Source: a candidate division FCPU426 bacterium (GTDB lineage: Bacteria; Oederibacteriota; Muellerivitia; Muellerivitales; DAHXKG01). From it: a DNA stretch of 64,000 nucleotides. Position 1 is the stretch's first letter, and every line of letters begins with the position of its first letter. Of the stretch, positions 1 to 7,796 are shown in pieces. Location: the NCBI GenBank assembly GCA_027366525.1, contig DAHXKG010000005.1, positions 154,510 to 218,509 on the forward strand, read 5' to 3'. Made by a program: the position numbers and the translations under genes. A model generated the notes under the pieces. That model saw only the letters and a program-made list of their open reading frames with translations. It did not search any database and was not told where the DNA came from.

Positions 1-283
1 ATTACCTGCCAGTGAAGTAAAAAAACGCGAAGCTGCGATTGAAGCTAAACGGGAAGAGTACTTGACCGATCAAAGCACGATTGAAAATGAACTAACTCAA
101 GAAGAAAATGTGATGACTCAAAATGTTATAAAACAAATTTCGAAAATTGTTTCAAAAGTTGCAGTGGCACATCACGTTGATTTAGTGTTGGATTCTGCAA
201 AAGTTCTTTATTTAAAAAATCCAATAAATTTAACACAAGATGTCTTAAATGAGTTTGCGAATCTTTCGGTCCTAGGACAATAA
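1..283 (+). CDS. skp: OmpH/Skp-family periplasmic chaperone, C-terminal part (5' truncated)
   Basis: The gene runs in from the left edge. The frame is open from base 2 and gives 93 residues before the TAA at 281-283. The first visible part is highly charged (KKREAAIEAKREEY), as in the long helical arms of Skp. It ends with a VDLVLDSAKVLY-type strand followed by a short amphipathic helix, the usual end of the OmpH family. Skp proteins carry unfolded outer-membrane proteins through the periplasm. The gene sits 11 nt before lpxD, the order found in many diderms (bamA-skp-lpxD). The start and any signal peptide lie outside the window. Confidence 0.8.
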   Translation, partial: LPASEVKKREAAIEAKREEYLTDQSTIENELTQEENVMTQNVIKQISKIVSKVAVAHHVDLVLDSAKVLYLKNPINLTQDVLNEFANLSVLGQ

Positions 284-294
284 GAAGATTTTGA

Positions 295-1332
295 ATGTGG
301 CAAGCAATTAAGAAATCCGTTGATTTAAAACAATTAGCGGAATTTTTAAATGGAAAAATAATTGGATCAAATCAAAAAATCATTACAGGCATATCAACGA
401 TTGATTTGGCAGATGAAAATCAAATTACTTTTTTTTCCAGTGAAAAATACAAATCTAGTTTATTAAAAACAAAAGCTGGAGCGCTTCTTTGTGAGGTTCA
501 GCAGAAGGAATTTGAAAACCCACAAATAATTGTTCCAAATGTTCCGCTGGCTCTGGCTAAAACAATAGCGGTGTTTTTTCATGAAGAAGAATACCAACCA
601 TCAATAGCCTCTACTGCCAAAATTGATCCGGAGGCTAAAATAGATGCGACGGTTTGTATTATGGATTATGTTGTTGTGGAAAAAGGAGCCCAAATAGGCG
701 CGGGCAGTGTTTTATATCCGGGAGTTTATATAGGAGCGAGAGCGCAAATTGGGAACCATTGTCGACTATATTCGAAGGTTTCTGTTTTAAATGATTGTGT
801 TCTTGAAAATCGTATTATTTTACATCCAGGCGTTGTGATTGGGGCAGATGGTTTTGGATATGCTTCGGAATCCAAAGAACATTTTAAAATACCGCAAGTC
901 GGTAATGTGATTCTGGAAGATGATGTGGAAATCGGCGCAAATACGTGTGTAGATCGTGCTTTACTGGGGGCAACACGAATTGGCCATGGGACAAAGATTG
1001 ATAATTTGGTTCAAATTGGACATAATGTTCAAATTGGTAGTGATTGTATTTTAGTTGCTCAAGTGGGTGTGGCAGGATCAACACATTTAGGGAATGAAGT
1101 TATTCTTGGTGGTCAAGTGGGCATTGCAGGACATGTAAAGATAGCGAGTAAAGTAATAATTGCAGCCCAGTCCGGCGTAATGACCGATATTGATACACCT
1201 GGAATTTATTGGGGGTCGCCCATTCAACCAATACAAAACCAAAGAAAATGTGAAGCAATTTTTAGAGAACTGCCAGGCTGGGTAAAACGGATACGTAATT
1301 TAGAAAAACAATTTGAAGAAAATCAAAAATAA
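295..1332 (+). CDS. lpxD: UDP-3-O-acylglucosamine N-acyltransferase LpxD
   Basis: This enzyme performs the third step of lipid A synthesis: it transfers an acyl chain from acyl-ACP to the amine of UDP-3-O-acyl-glucosamine, in the cytoplasm. At 345 residues it has normal family length. The N-terminal uridine-binding domain (about residues 1-100) is followed by left-handed beta-helix hexapeptide repeats (about 105-310), the GADGFGY motif, and the KIDNLVQIGHN block holding the expected catalytic His (His243). It starts with ATG 11 nt after skp and stops 2 nt before the lpxC-fabZ start, so it is very probably cotranscribed and translationally coupled. Confidence 0.96.
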   Translation: MWQAIKKSVDLKQLAEFLNGKIIGSNQKIITGISTIDLADENQITFFSSEKYKSSLLKTKAGALLCEVQQKEFENPQIIVPNVPLALAKTIAVFFHEEEYQPSIASTAKIDPEAKIDATVCIMDYVVVEKGAQIGAGSVLYPGVYIGARAQIGNHCRLYSKVSVLNDCVLENRIILHPGVVIGADGFGYASESKEHFKIPQVGNVILEDDVEIGANTCVDRALLGATRIGHGTKIDNLVQIGHNVQIGSDCILVAQVGVAGSTHLGNEVILGGQVGIAGHVKIASKVIIAAQSGVMTDIDTPGIYWGSPIQPIQNQRKCEAIFRELPGWVKRIRNLEKQFEENQK

Positions 1333-1334
1333 CT

Positions 1335-2681
1335 ATGCCGCCATTTCGAAATCAAAAGACAATTAAAGCTCCGGTAGAATTTGACGGGGTTGGATTGCAT
1401 ACGGGAACCCAAGCCAAGATGGTTGTACAACCAGCTGATGCAAACTATGGGATCCGTTTTTTCAAACGCGAAACACAAGAAGAAATTTTTCTTTCGCCAC
1501 AAAATATCAGTAGTACAAATCGGGGCACTACGCTCAAAGGAGCCAAAGGATCATTAGTTCATACCGTGGAGCATTTTTTGGCAAGTGTTGGTGGATTAGA
1601 ATTAGACAATCTCCGAGTTGAAATTCAAGGCGATGAAATACCGATTTTAGATGGAAGTGCATGGCCATTTTTAAAAAAATTAAAAGATGTAGGTTTTCAG
1701 GAACAATCGGAAATCATTTCGCCGGTTATTATTCAGGAAACTAAGGAATGGAAATTCGATAATACGCTCTTGAAAGTTGAACCGGCTGACCAACTGATCT
1801 TGGATGTTAAAGTTTCATTTCCATATCCAGGAATGGAAAATCAATCATATTTATTTACCTTAAAAAATGGAAATTTTGAGACGGAATTAGCCCGTGCACG
1901 AACTTTTTGTTTTGAAGATGAAATCGAAATATTGAAATCGCAAGGCCTTATTAAAGGTGGGAGTTTGGACTGTGCACTTGTTATTGGAAAACAAGGCGTT
2001 TTAAATGGTCCTTTGCGTTATTCAGATGAACTGGTTCGTCACAAGACACTTGATTTATTAGGTGATTTGATGATTTTAAATCGCCCAATACTTGGGAAAA
2101 TATCAATTGTTCGAGGAGGTCATAAATATCATTTTGAGCTAGTAAAAAAAATAGAGGAAATGTCAATGAACCATGAAGAAATGTCAGTGAACCATAATGA
2201 TACAATCCAAATTGATTTTCAAAAAAGTGAGCGTCTTTTGAACATAAATGAAATTCAAAAACTTATTCCACATCGATATCCATTTTTGTTGGTTGATCGA
2301 ATACTAGAGTTGGTTCCTTATGAACGAGCTGTTGGAATCAAAAATGTATCCATAAATGAACCATTTTTTCAAGGCCATTTCCCGCAACATGCGGTTATGC
2401 CGGGTGTTTTAATTATTGAAGCATTAGCTCAAGTTGCCGGAGTGGCATTTTTCCCTACGCCACAAAGTACGGTAGGGCAAATGATGTATCTTGCAGGCAT
2501 TGATAGTGCAAGATTTCGTAAACCAGTTTTTCCAGGAGATCAAATTCGCCTTGTAACAGAAATTGTACTAAAAAGAGGGAAAATGATGAAGGCCTCAGGA
2601 AAGGCGTATGTTGACGGGCAACTGGTAACAGAGGCAGAGTTTAGATGCATTTTAGTTGATGTTCTTAATGAAAGGGCTTAA
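1335..2681 (+). CDS. lpxC-fabZ: LpxC-FabZ fusion: UDP-3-O-acyl-GlcNAc deacetylase / 3-hydroxyacyl-ACP dehydratase
   Basis: This bifunctional protein has 448 residues. Residues 1 to about 275 are LpxC, the committed zinc deacetylase of lipid A synthesis. The family ligands are visible: TVEH (Glu79, His80), RHKTLD (His236, Asp240) and a GGHK histidine (His263). Residues from about 305 to 448 are FabZ, the dehydratase of fatty-acid elongation, with HRYPFLLVDRI, GHFP (His348) and MPGVLIIEAL (catalytic Glu362). The linker holds a tandem 21-bp near-duplication. Such fusions are known from several non-proteobacterial diderms and bring together the two enzymes that compete for 3-hydroxyacyl-ACP. The gene abuts lpxA with no intergenic base. 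Confidence 0.97.
   Translation: MPPFRNQKTIKAPVEFDGVGLHTGTQAKMVVQPADANYGIRFFKRETQEEIFLSPQNISSTNRGTTLKGAKGSLVHTVEHFLASVGGLELDNLRVEIQGDEIPILDGSAWPFLKKLKDVGFQEQSEIISPVIIQETKEWKFDNTLLKVEPADQLILDVKVSFPYPGMENQSYLFTLKNGNFETELARARTFCFEDEIEILKSQGLIKGGSLDCALVIGKQGVLNGPLRYSDELVRHKTLDLLGDLMILNRPILGKISIVRGGHKYHFELVKKIEEMSMNHEEMSVNHNDTIQIDFQKSERLLNINEIQKLIPHRYPFLLVDRILELVPYERAVGIKNVSINEPFFQGHFPQHAVMPGVLIIEALAQVAGVAFFPTPQSTVGQMMYLAGIDSARFRKPVFPGDQIRLVTEIVLKRGKMMKASGKAYVDGQLVTEAEFRCILVDVLNERA
2157..2198 (+). repeat. Tandem 21-bp near-duplication in the LpxC-FabZ linker
   Basis: Two adjacent 21-bp units (2157-2177 and 2178-2198) differ at three positions. They encode EMSMNHE and EMSVNHN, in frame, exactly between the deacetylase and dehydratase domains. 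This is a simple in-frame duplication that lengthens a flexible linker. Confidence 0.85.
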
Positions 2682-3461
2682 ATGTCAGGTATTAAAGTTC
2701 ATCCATCGGCAATTGTAGACCCGCATGCCGAGTTGGGAAATAATGTCGAAATAGGACCATTCTCAATTATTGAAAGAAATGTTAAATTGGGTGATGGAAC
2801 TATTGTTGGAATGCACTGTTTGATTACAGGGCATACATCGATTGGAAAAAAAAATCAATTTTTTTCTGGAGCGATTATTGGGAGCGATCCACAAGACTTG
2901 AAATTTCGTGGTGAAACAACCTATACAGAAATTGGCGATGAAAATATTTTTCGAGAATATGTCACAGTAAACTCTGGAACCGGAGAAGGAACTAAAACGA
3001 TTATTGGGAATCACAACCTAATCATGACACAATGCCATATTGCCCATAATTGTATTTTAGGGGATCATGTTAAATTAGCTAATGTGGCTACGCTTGCTGG
3101 CCATGTGCAAATCCAAGATTACGCAACAGTGGGCGGACTGACGCCCATTCATCAGTATGTTCGATTGGGGAGCTACTCTATGGTTGGAGGCGGGTTTCGT
3201 GTGACGCAAGATATTGCCCCTTATGTATTGACAGGTGGAGAGCCGCTGGCCAATTATGGCTTGAATCAAGTTGGATTAGCAAGAGCAGGTTTTACTAAAG
3301 AAACTATTCAGCTTTTAAAAAAAGCTTACCGGATTATTTTTAGAAGTAAGCTATCGTTACAAGAAGCTGTTCTATCTGTTCAACAAAATCTTGAACAAAC
3401 CACAGAGATTAAAAATTTAATTGATTTTTTAACAACGTCAACTCGTGGATTTATTCGATAG
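2682..3461 (+). CDS. lpxA: UDP-N-acetylglucosamine O-acyltransferase LpxA
   Basis: LpxA catalyses the first step of lipid A synthesis, moving a 3-hydroxyacyl chain from ACP to the 3-position of UDP-GlcNAc. The 259 residues give the standard length: hexapeptide beta-helix repeats over about residues 1-185, then the helical C-terminal domain. The catalytic His is in CHIAHNC (His122). The ATG directly follows the TAA of lpxC-fabZ, and the stop directly precedes lpxI, so translational coupling is likely. Whether it uses a GlcNAc or GlcNAc3N substrate cannot be read from the sequence, but a sugar aminotransferase two genes downstream makes the question relevant. Confidence 0.97.
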   Translation: MSGIKVHPSAIVDPHAELGNNVEIGPFSIIERNVKLGDGTIVGMHCLITGHTSIGKKNQFFSGAIIGSDPQDLKFRGETTYTEIGDENIFREYVTVNSGTGEGTKTIIGNHNLIMTQCHIAHNCILGDHVKLANVATLAGHVQIQDYATVGGLTPIHQYVRLGSYSMVGGGFRVTQDIAPYVLTGGEPLANYGLNQVGLARAGFTKETIQLLKKAYRIIFRSKLSLQEAVLSVQQNLEQTTEIKNLIDFLTTSTRGFIR

Positions 3462-4280
3462 ATGAATGAGCAATTCAAAGAATCAAGTATAGGCCTAATT
3501 GCTGGTTCTGGTGAATTACCGATACAATTTGCTCAGATGGCTCAAAAAAAGAAAATCAAAGTTTATACGGTTGCTATTCAAGGCGAAACGTCTGAGAAAA
3601 TCAAAAACTTGAGTGAGTCTTTTGTTCAGCTTTCAGTAGGACAATTGGGGAGCATGCTGAAATTTTTTAAATCAAAGCATGTCTCTTCTGTTGTGATGGA
3701 AGGGCAAGTGCACCATGCGCATATTTTTAAAAATATTAAGCTGGATTTAAAAGCCTTGCTTTTATTGGCGACTACGAGAGACAAATCGGGAGAGTCTCTA
3801 ATGAAAGCAGTGGCCAATGAAATGGAAAAAAACCAATTAAGGGTATTGGATTGTAGGTTTTTATTAGATGAATTAATCCCCAATAAAGGTTGTTTAACGA
3901 AAGTTAAACCGACTCGCGAGGATCAAGAATCTATTCAATATGGAATTCAAAGAGCAAAAGTCCTTGCACAGTGGTCGATTGGTCAAACGCTGGTTATTAA
4001 AAAAGTGGCGGTTGTAGCAGTTGAAGCTTTGGAAGGAACCAATCAAACAATATTGCGGGCATATCAACATGCAGGTCCAAAATCAATTATAATTAAAGTA
4101 TCTAGTCCTTCTCACGATTGGCGATTTGATGTTCCAACGATTGGGATGTCGACAATTCGTGCAATGATTAAGGCAAAGGCTCGAGGGATTGTAATTGAAT
4201 CAAAACGTTCGTTTATTTTACAAAAGGATAAAGTAATGCGGTTAGCTCAAAAACATAGTATCTTTATAGAGGCTGTCTAG
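3462..4280 (+). CDS. lpxI: UDP-2,3-diacylglucosamine pyrophosphatase LpxI
   Basis: LpxI (formerly DUF1009) hydrolyses UDP-2,3-diacylglucosamine to lipid X plus UMP. It is the functional replacement for LpxH in many bacteria outside the beta- and gammaproteobacteria. The 272-residue product starts with the family's GLIAGSGELPI motif, and the C-terminal domain contains VEALEGTN and the KPTREDQESI region. Its ATG abuts the lpxA stop and its TAG abuts the next ATG. The next pathway gene, lpxB, is not in this window. Confidence 0.93.
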   Translation: MNEQFKESSIGLIAGSGELPIQFAQMAQKKKIKVYTVAIQGETSEKIKNLSESFVQLSVGQLGSMLKFFKSKHVSSVVMEGQVHHAHIFKNIKLDLKALLLLATTRDKSGESLMKAVANEMEKNQLRVLDCRFLLDELIPNKGCLTKVKPTREDQESIQYGIQRAKVLAQWSIGQTLVIKKVAVVAVEALEGTNQTILRAYQHAGPKSIIIKVSSPSHDWRFDVPTIGMSTIRAMIKAKARGIVIESKRSFILQKDKVMRLAQKHSIFIEAV

Positions 4281-5390
4281 ATGATACATATTTCAGAACC
4301 AAGCGTTGGAGTTCCAGAGATAAAAGCTATTTCAAAAGTAATACGAACAAAAATTTTAGCTTCTGGAAAAACGGTTGAACAATTTGAAAAATCGTTTGAT
4401 GGTTTTTTAGAGAAAAAAACGAATCATTCAATAGCGGTCGCGAACGGAACCGTTGCATTGCAATCCGCATTATGGGCGCTTAATTTAAAGCCCACGGATC
4501 AAGTATTAACAACAGCGTTTTCATTTATTGCAACGGCTAATAGTATTTTTCATGCCGGATTAAAACCCTGTTTTGCGGATATTGAATCACAAACTTTTAA
4601 TTTATCGCCTGCGGAAGTTAAGAAAATTTTAAATAAATCAAGTTCTAAAAATATTAAAGCCATTTTAGTAGTGCATTTGTACGGCCATCCCGCATTGATG
4701 GATGAATTGATGGATATTAGCCGTAAGAAAGGTATTCCATTAATCGAAGATTGTGCGCAAGCGCATGGTGCAACTTATGATGGAAGAAAAGTTGGAACAT
4801 TTGGGTTGGTATCAACATTTTCTTTCTATGCGACCAAAAATTTGTCAATGGGTGAAGGTGGGATGATTTGTACGGCGAATTCAAGAATTGAGGCATTAAT
4901 TCGATCCTATATTAATCATGGGCGTGGTACTCATGGCCATGAGTTACTGGGCTACAATTTTCGGACAACAAATTTATTAGCTTCTATTGGGCTAGTGCAG
5001 TTAAAATATCTAGAAGAGCGCAATGCAAGCCGTCGAAAATTTGCCAAAATATATAATGCAATACTAGGGGGAATCAAATATTTAACATTGCCTCAGGAAT
5101 TGATAGAATGCAAGCATGTTTATCACCAGTATACAATACAAACACCATATCGCATGGGGTTAATGAAATATTTGAAAAATTCAGGAATAGAAAGTAAAAT
5201 TTTTTATCCTAGAATTATTCCCGAGGAAATTTTTTATAAGAACATGGGATATGGAAAAGAACGATATCCAATTGCTGAATCGATTTCTCGTTCTTGCTTG
5301 TCAATACCCGTACACCCAGGGCTTTCAGAGACACAGATTGAGATGATCGCAAAAAAAATCCGATCATTTTTTAAAAAACAAATTAATTGA
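4281..5390 (+). CDS. DegT/DnrJ/EryC1-family sugar aminotransferase
   Basis: This is a PLP-dependent aminotransferase acting on a nucleotide-linked keto sugar, 369 residues. Fold-type I features are clear: IEDCAQAHGA (ring-stacking and cofactor-binding segment) and FYATKNLSMGEGG with the PLP lysine at Lys186. It begins immediately after lpxI and so belongs to the lipid A operon. Possible roles are making UDP-GlcNAc3N for an amide-linked lipid A (a GnnB-type enzyme, usually next to the oxidoreductase GnnA, which is absent here) or making an amino sugar for the LPS core or O-antigen. The family call is secure; the substrate is unknown. Confidence 0.88.
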   Translation: MIHISEPSVGVPEIKAISKVIRTKILASGKTVEQFEKSFDGFLEKKTNHSIAVANGTVALQSALWALNLKPTDQVLTTAFSFIATANSIFHAGLKPCFADIESQTFNLSPAEVKKILNKSSSKNIKAILVVHLYGHPALMDELMDISRKKGIPLIEDCAQAHGATYDGRKVGTFGLVSTFSFYATKNLSMGEGGMICTANSRIEALIRSYINHGRGTHGHELLGYNFRTTNLLASIGLVQLKYLEERNASRRKFAKIYNAILGGIKYLTLPQELIECKHVYHQYTIQTPYRMGLMKYLKNSGIESKIFYPRIIPEEIFYKNMGYGKERYPIAESISRSCLSIPVHPGLSETQIEMIAKKIRSFFKKQIN

Positions 5391-5429
5391 AAGATCATTA
5401 GGTAGTTTTTAAAAATAAAAAATCGACGT

Positions 5430-5457
5430 TTGATTCTACATTAATATTTAATAATCT
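5430..5457 (+). promoter_or_regulatory. Possible sigma-70-type promoter upstream of purB
   Basis: A TTGATT box at 5430-5435 and a TAATCT box at 5452-5457 are separated by 16 bp, in the 117-bp gap between the lipid A operon and purB. The -10 match is only moderate. I saw no PurR-type operator or purine riboswitch here. Confidence 0.3.
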
Positions 5458-5507
5458 TTGAATGGAATAAATGCGTGGTTTAGTTTAAAAATTTTAGGAG
5501 GCATTTT

Positions 5508-6803
5508 TTGATTTCACGTTATACCTGCAAGGAAATGGAAAAAATCTGGTCGGATGAATTTAAATTTGAAACTTGGCTTAAGGTGGAATTGGCAGTATGC
5601 GAAGCTTGGGCAAAATTGGGGAAAATTCCAAAAAAAGATTTACTTACTATTCAAAAAAAAGCCCAATTTAATTTAGATCGTATTTATGTTTTGGAGTCTA
5701 AATTGAATCATGATCTCATTGCATTTCTGACATGTGTCGCAGAATTTATCGGACCCTCGTCACGATATGTACATTTGGGTTTAACCTCGACGGATGTTGT
5801 TGATACCGCACAAGCGCTGCAAATAAAGGCTTCGGTTAAGTTAATCGAAGAGCAATTAATTCGTTTATTAAAAATATTAAAATTATTAGCTAAAAAACAT
5901 AAAAATGATGTCATGATTGGGCGAACCCATGGTGTTCATGCAGAACCAATCACGTTTGGATTAAAAATGGCTGTTTGGCATGAAGAAATTAAAAGACATA
6001 TTAAACGATTGAAAATAGCTGAAGAGGAAATGAATGTTGGAAAAATTTCTGGTGCGGTTGGAACTTATGCGAATATTACTCCTCAAATCGAAATTATGGC
6101 CTGTAAAAAGCTAGGATTAAAACCGGCACCAATCGCCACGCAAACGCTGCAAAGAGACCGACATGCTTTTTTTCTGTCGGTTCTAGCGGGTATTGGAAAT
6201 TCACTGGAAAAATTCTCAACTGAAATTCGTAATCTTCAACGAACAGAGGTATTAGAAGTGGAAGAGTTTTTCCAAGCGGGACAAAAGGGATCCTCGGCAA
6301 TGCCGCACAAAAAAAATCCACTAACGTGCGAAAGAATTGTAGGACTATCACGCGTTTTAAGAGGCTATGCGCTTGCAGCTCAAGAAAATGTAGCACTTTG
6401 GCATGAACGTGACATTACGCATTCGTCGGCGGAGCGAGTCATTTTCCCAGACTCAACTAGTTGTGTACATTATATGTTGGTTAAATTTGTAAATGTGATT
6501 CAAAATTTAAATATTTATAGTAAAAAAATGCTCAAAAACATTTATCTTACACATGGCTTGATTTTTTCTCAGAGAGTTCTTCTTAGTCTGGTTGACAAAG
6601 GTTTGACCAGAGAAAAAGCCTATTTATTGGTTCAACGTAATGCTTTAAAAGCTTGGGAAAGCGAAGTCGAATTTAAAACATTGCTTTTGGAAGATGAGGA
6701 GATCAAAAAAATATTATCCGTGGATGAAATTAATGAAATATTTGATTTGAACTATCATCTGAAGCATGTTGATTATATTTTAAAGCGGCTTCAAATTATT
6801 TAA
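5508..6803 (+). CDS. purB: Adenylosuccinate lyase PurB
   Basis: PurB acts twice in purine synthesis: it releases fumarate from SAICAR and from adenylosuccinate. The 431-residue product has the fumarase/aspartase-superfamily signature GSSAMPHKKNP (about residues 261-271) with the catalytic serine loop, plus IGRTHGVHAEP with the conserved His. TTG at 5508 is chosen because AGGAGG at 5496-5501 lies 6 nt upstream. It opens the purine run, and purS follows after 19 nt. Confidence 0.96.
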   Translation: MISRYTCKEMEKIWSDEFKFETWLKVELAVCEAWAKLGKIPKKDLLTIQKKAQFNLDRIYVLESKLNHDLIAFLTCVAEFIGPSSRYVHLGLTSTDVVDTAQALQIKASVKLIEEQLIRLLKILKLLAKKHKNDVMIGRTHGVHAEPITFGLKMAVWHEEIKRHIKRLKIAEEEMNVGKISGAVGTYANITPQIEIMACKKLGLKPAPIATQTLQRDRHAFFLSVLAGIGNSLEKFSTEIRNLQRTEVLEVEEFFQAGQKGSSAMPHKKNPLTCERIVGLSRVLRGYALAAQENVALWHERDITHSSAERVIFPDSTSCVHYMLVKFVNVIQNLNIYSKKMLKNIYLTHGLIFSQRVLLSLVDKGLTREKAYLLVQRNALKAWESEVEFKTLLLEDEEIKKILSVDEINEIFDLNYHLKHVDYILKRLQII

Positions 6804-6822
6804 GAATGTATGAGGAGTAATT

Positions 6823-7077
6823 ATGTCTTGGCATGCTAAAGTATATGTGGTTTTAAAACCTTCGGTTATGGATCCACAAGGTTCAACAGTTCAACGTGCA
6901 TTACATCAAATGGGGTATTCAGCAATTGAAAATCTTCGCATTGGAAAATTTATTGAAGTAAACTTTGATCAAGCATTACAGGAACAAGAAGTTCATAAGC
7001 AATTAAATGAAATATGTGATAAATTGCTGGCTAACCCCAATATTGAAACCTATCAATTCCAAATTGAAAGGGTTTAG
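6823..7077 (+). CDS. purS: Phosphoribosylformylglycinamidine synthase subunit PurS
   Basis: PurS is the small scaffold subunit that holds PurQ and PurL together in the three-subunit FGAM synthase. At 84 residues it has typical length. The start VYVVLKPSVMDPQGSTVQRAL and later MGYSAIENLRIGKFIEV are characteristic of the family. A ribosome binding site (GAGGAG) precedes the ATG. purQ follows 11 nt downstream. Confidence 0.95.
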   Translation: MSWHAKVYVVLKPSVMDPQGSTVQRALHQMGYSAIENLRIGKFIEVNFDQALQEQEVHKQLNEICDKLLANPNIETYQFQIERV

Positions 7078-7088
7078 GAAATTAAATT

Positions 7089-7772
7089 ATGCGATTTTCT
7101 ATAATTGTTTTTCCGGGTTCTAATTGTGATCATGATTGTGAATATGCAATTCGTCAAGTATTGAAAAATCCCGTTGAAATGATTTGGCATAAAAATACCG
7201 ATTTAAAAAACCCGGATTGTGTAGTTATTCCGGGTGGATTTTCTTATGGCGATTATTTGAGAACCGGAGCTATTGCGCGATTTAGTCCAATCATGGAATC
7301 AATATTTAATTTCGCCAATAAAGGAGGTTTGGTTATTGGCATATGCAACGGATTTCAAATTTTATGTGAAGCGCAATTTTTACCCGGAGTGCTTCTGAAA
7401 AATAAAAATTTGAGGTTTGTCTGTAGAAACACGTATGTTCGTGTAGATGAAGTTGACACCCCATTTACAAATCAATGTAAAAATTCTTCAGTTTTAAGTA
7501 TGCCTATTGCTCATGGCGAAGGCAATTTTTTTATTGATGAAGAAGGATTAAAAAAATTAGAAGATCAACATCAAATTATAATGCGGTATTGCAATTCAAA
7601 AGGACAGATAACAGATGAATCCAATCCAAATGGCTCATTGAAAAATATTGCTGGAATTTGTAATCAAGCTAGAAATATATTTGGATTAATGCCGCACCCT
7701 GAGCGTGTGTGTGAAAAGGAACTTGGGGGAATTGATGGGCAGCTAATTTGGCAATCGATTAGTAATAGCTGA
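7089..7772 (+). CDS. purQ: Phosphoribosylformylglycinamidine synthase subunit PurQ (glutaminase)
   Basis: This class I glutamine amidotransferase subunit delivers ammonia to PurL. The 227 residues contain FPGSNCDHDC at the N terminus, VVIPGGFSYGDYLR, the nucleophile elbow GICNGFQIL (catalytic Cys) and the C-terminal MPHPER (catalytic His and Glu). It lies between purS and purL, as expected for the split-subunit enzyme. Confidence 0.96.
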   Translation: MRFSIIVFPGSNCDHDCEYAIRQVLKNPVEMIWHKNTDLKNPDCVVIPGGFSYGDYLRTGAIARFSPIMESIFNFANKGGLVIGICNGFQILCEAQFLPGVLLKNKNLRFVCRNTYVRVDEVDTPFTNQCKNSSVLSMPIAHGEGNFFIDEEGLKKLEDQHQIIMRYCNSKGQITDESNPNGSLKNIAGICNQARNIFGLMPHPERVCEKELGGIDGQLIWQSISNS

Positions 7773-7796
7773 TTTTAATTAGGATAAAAAACAACC

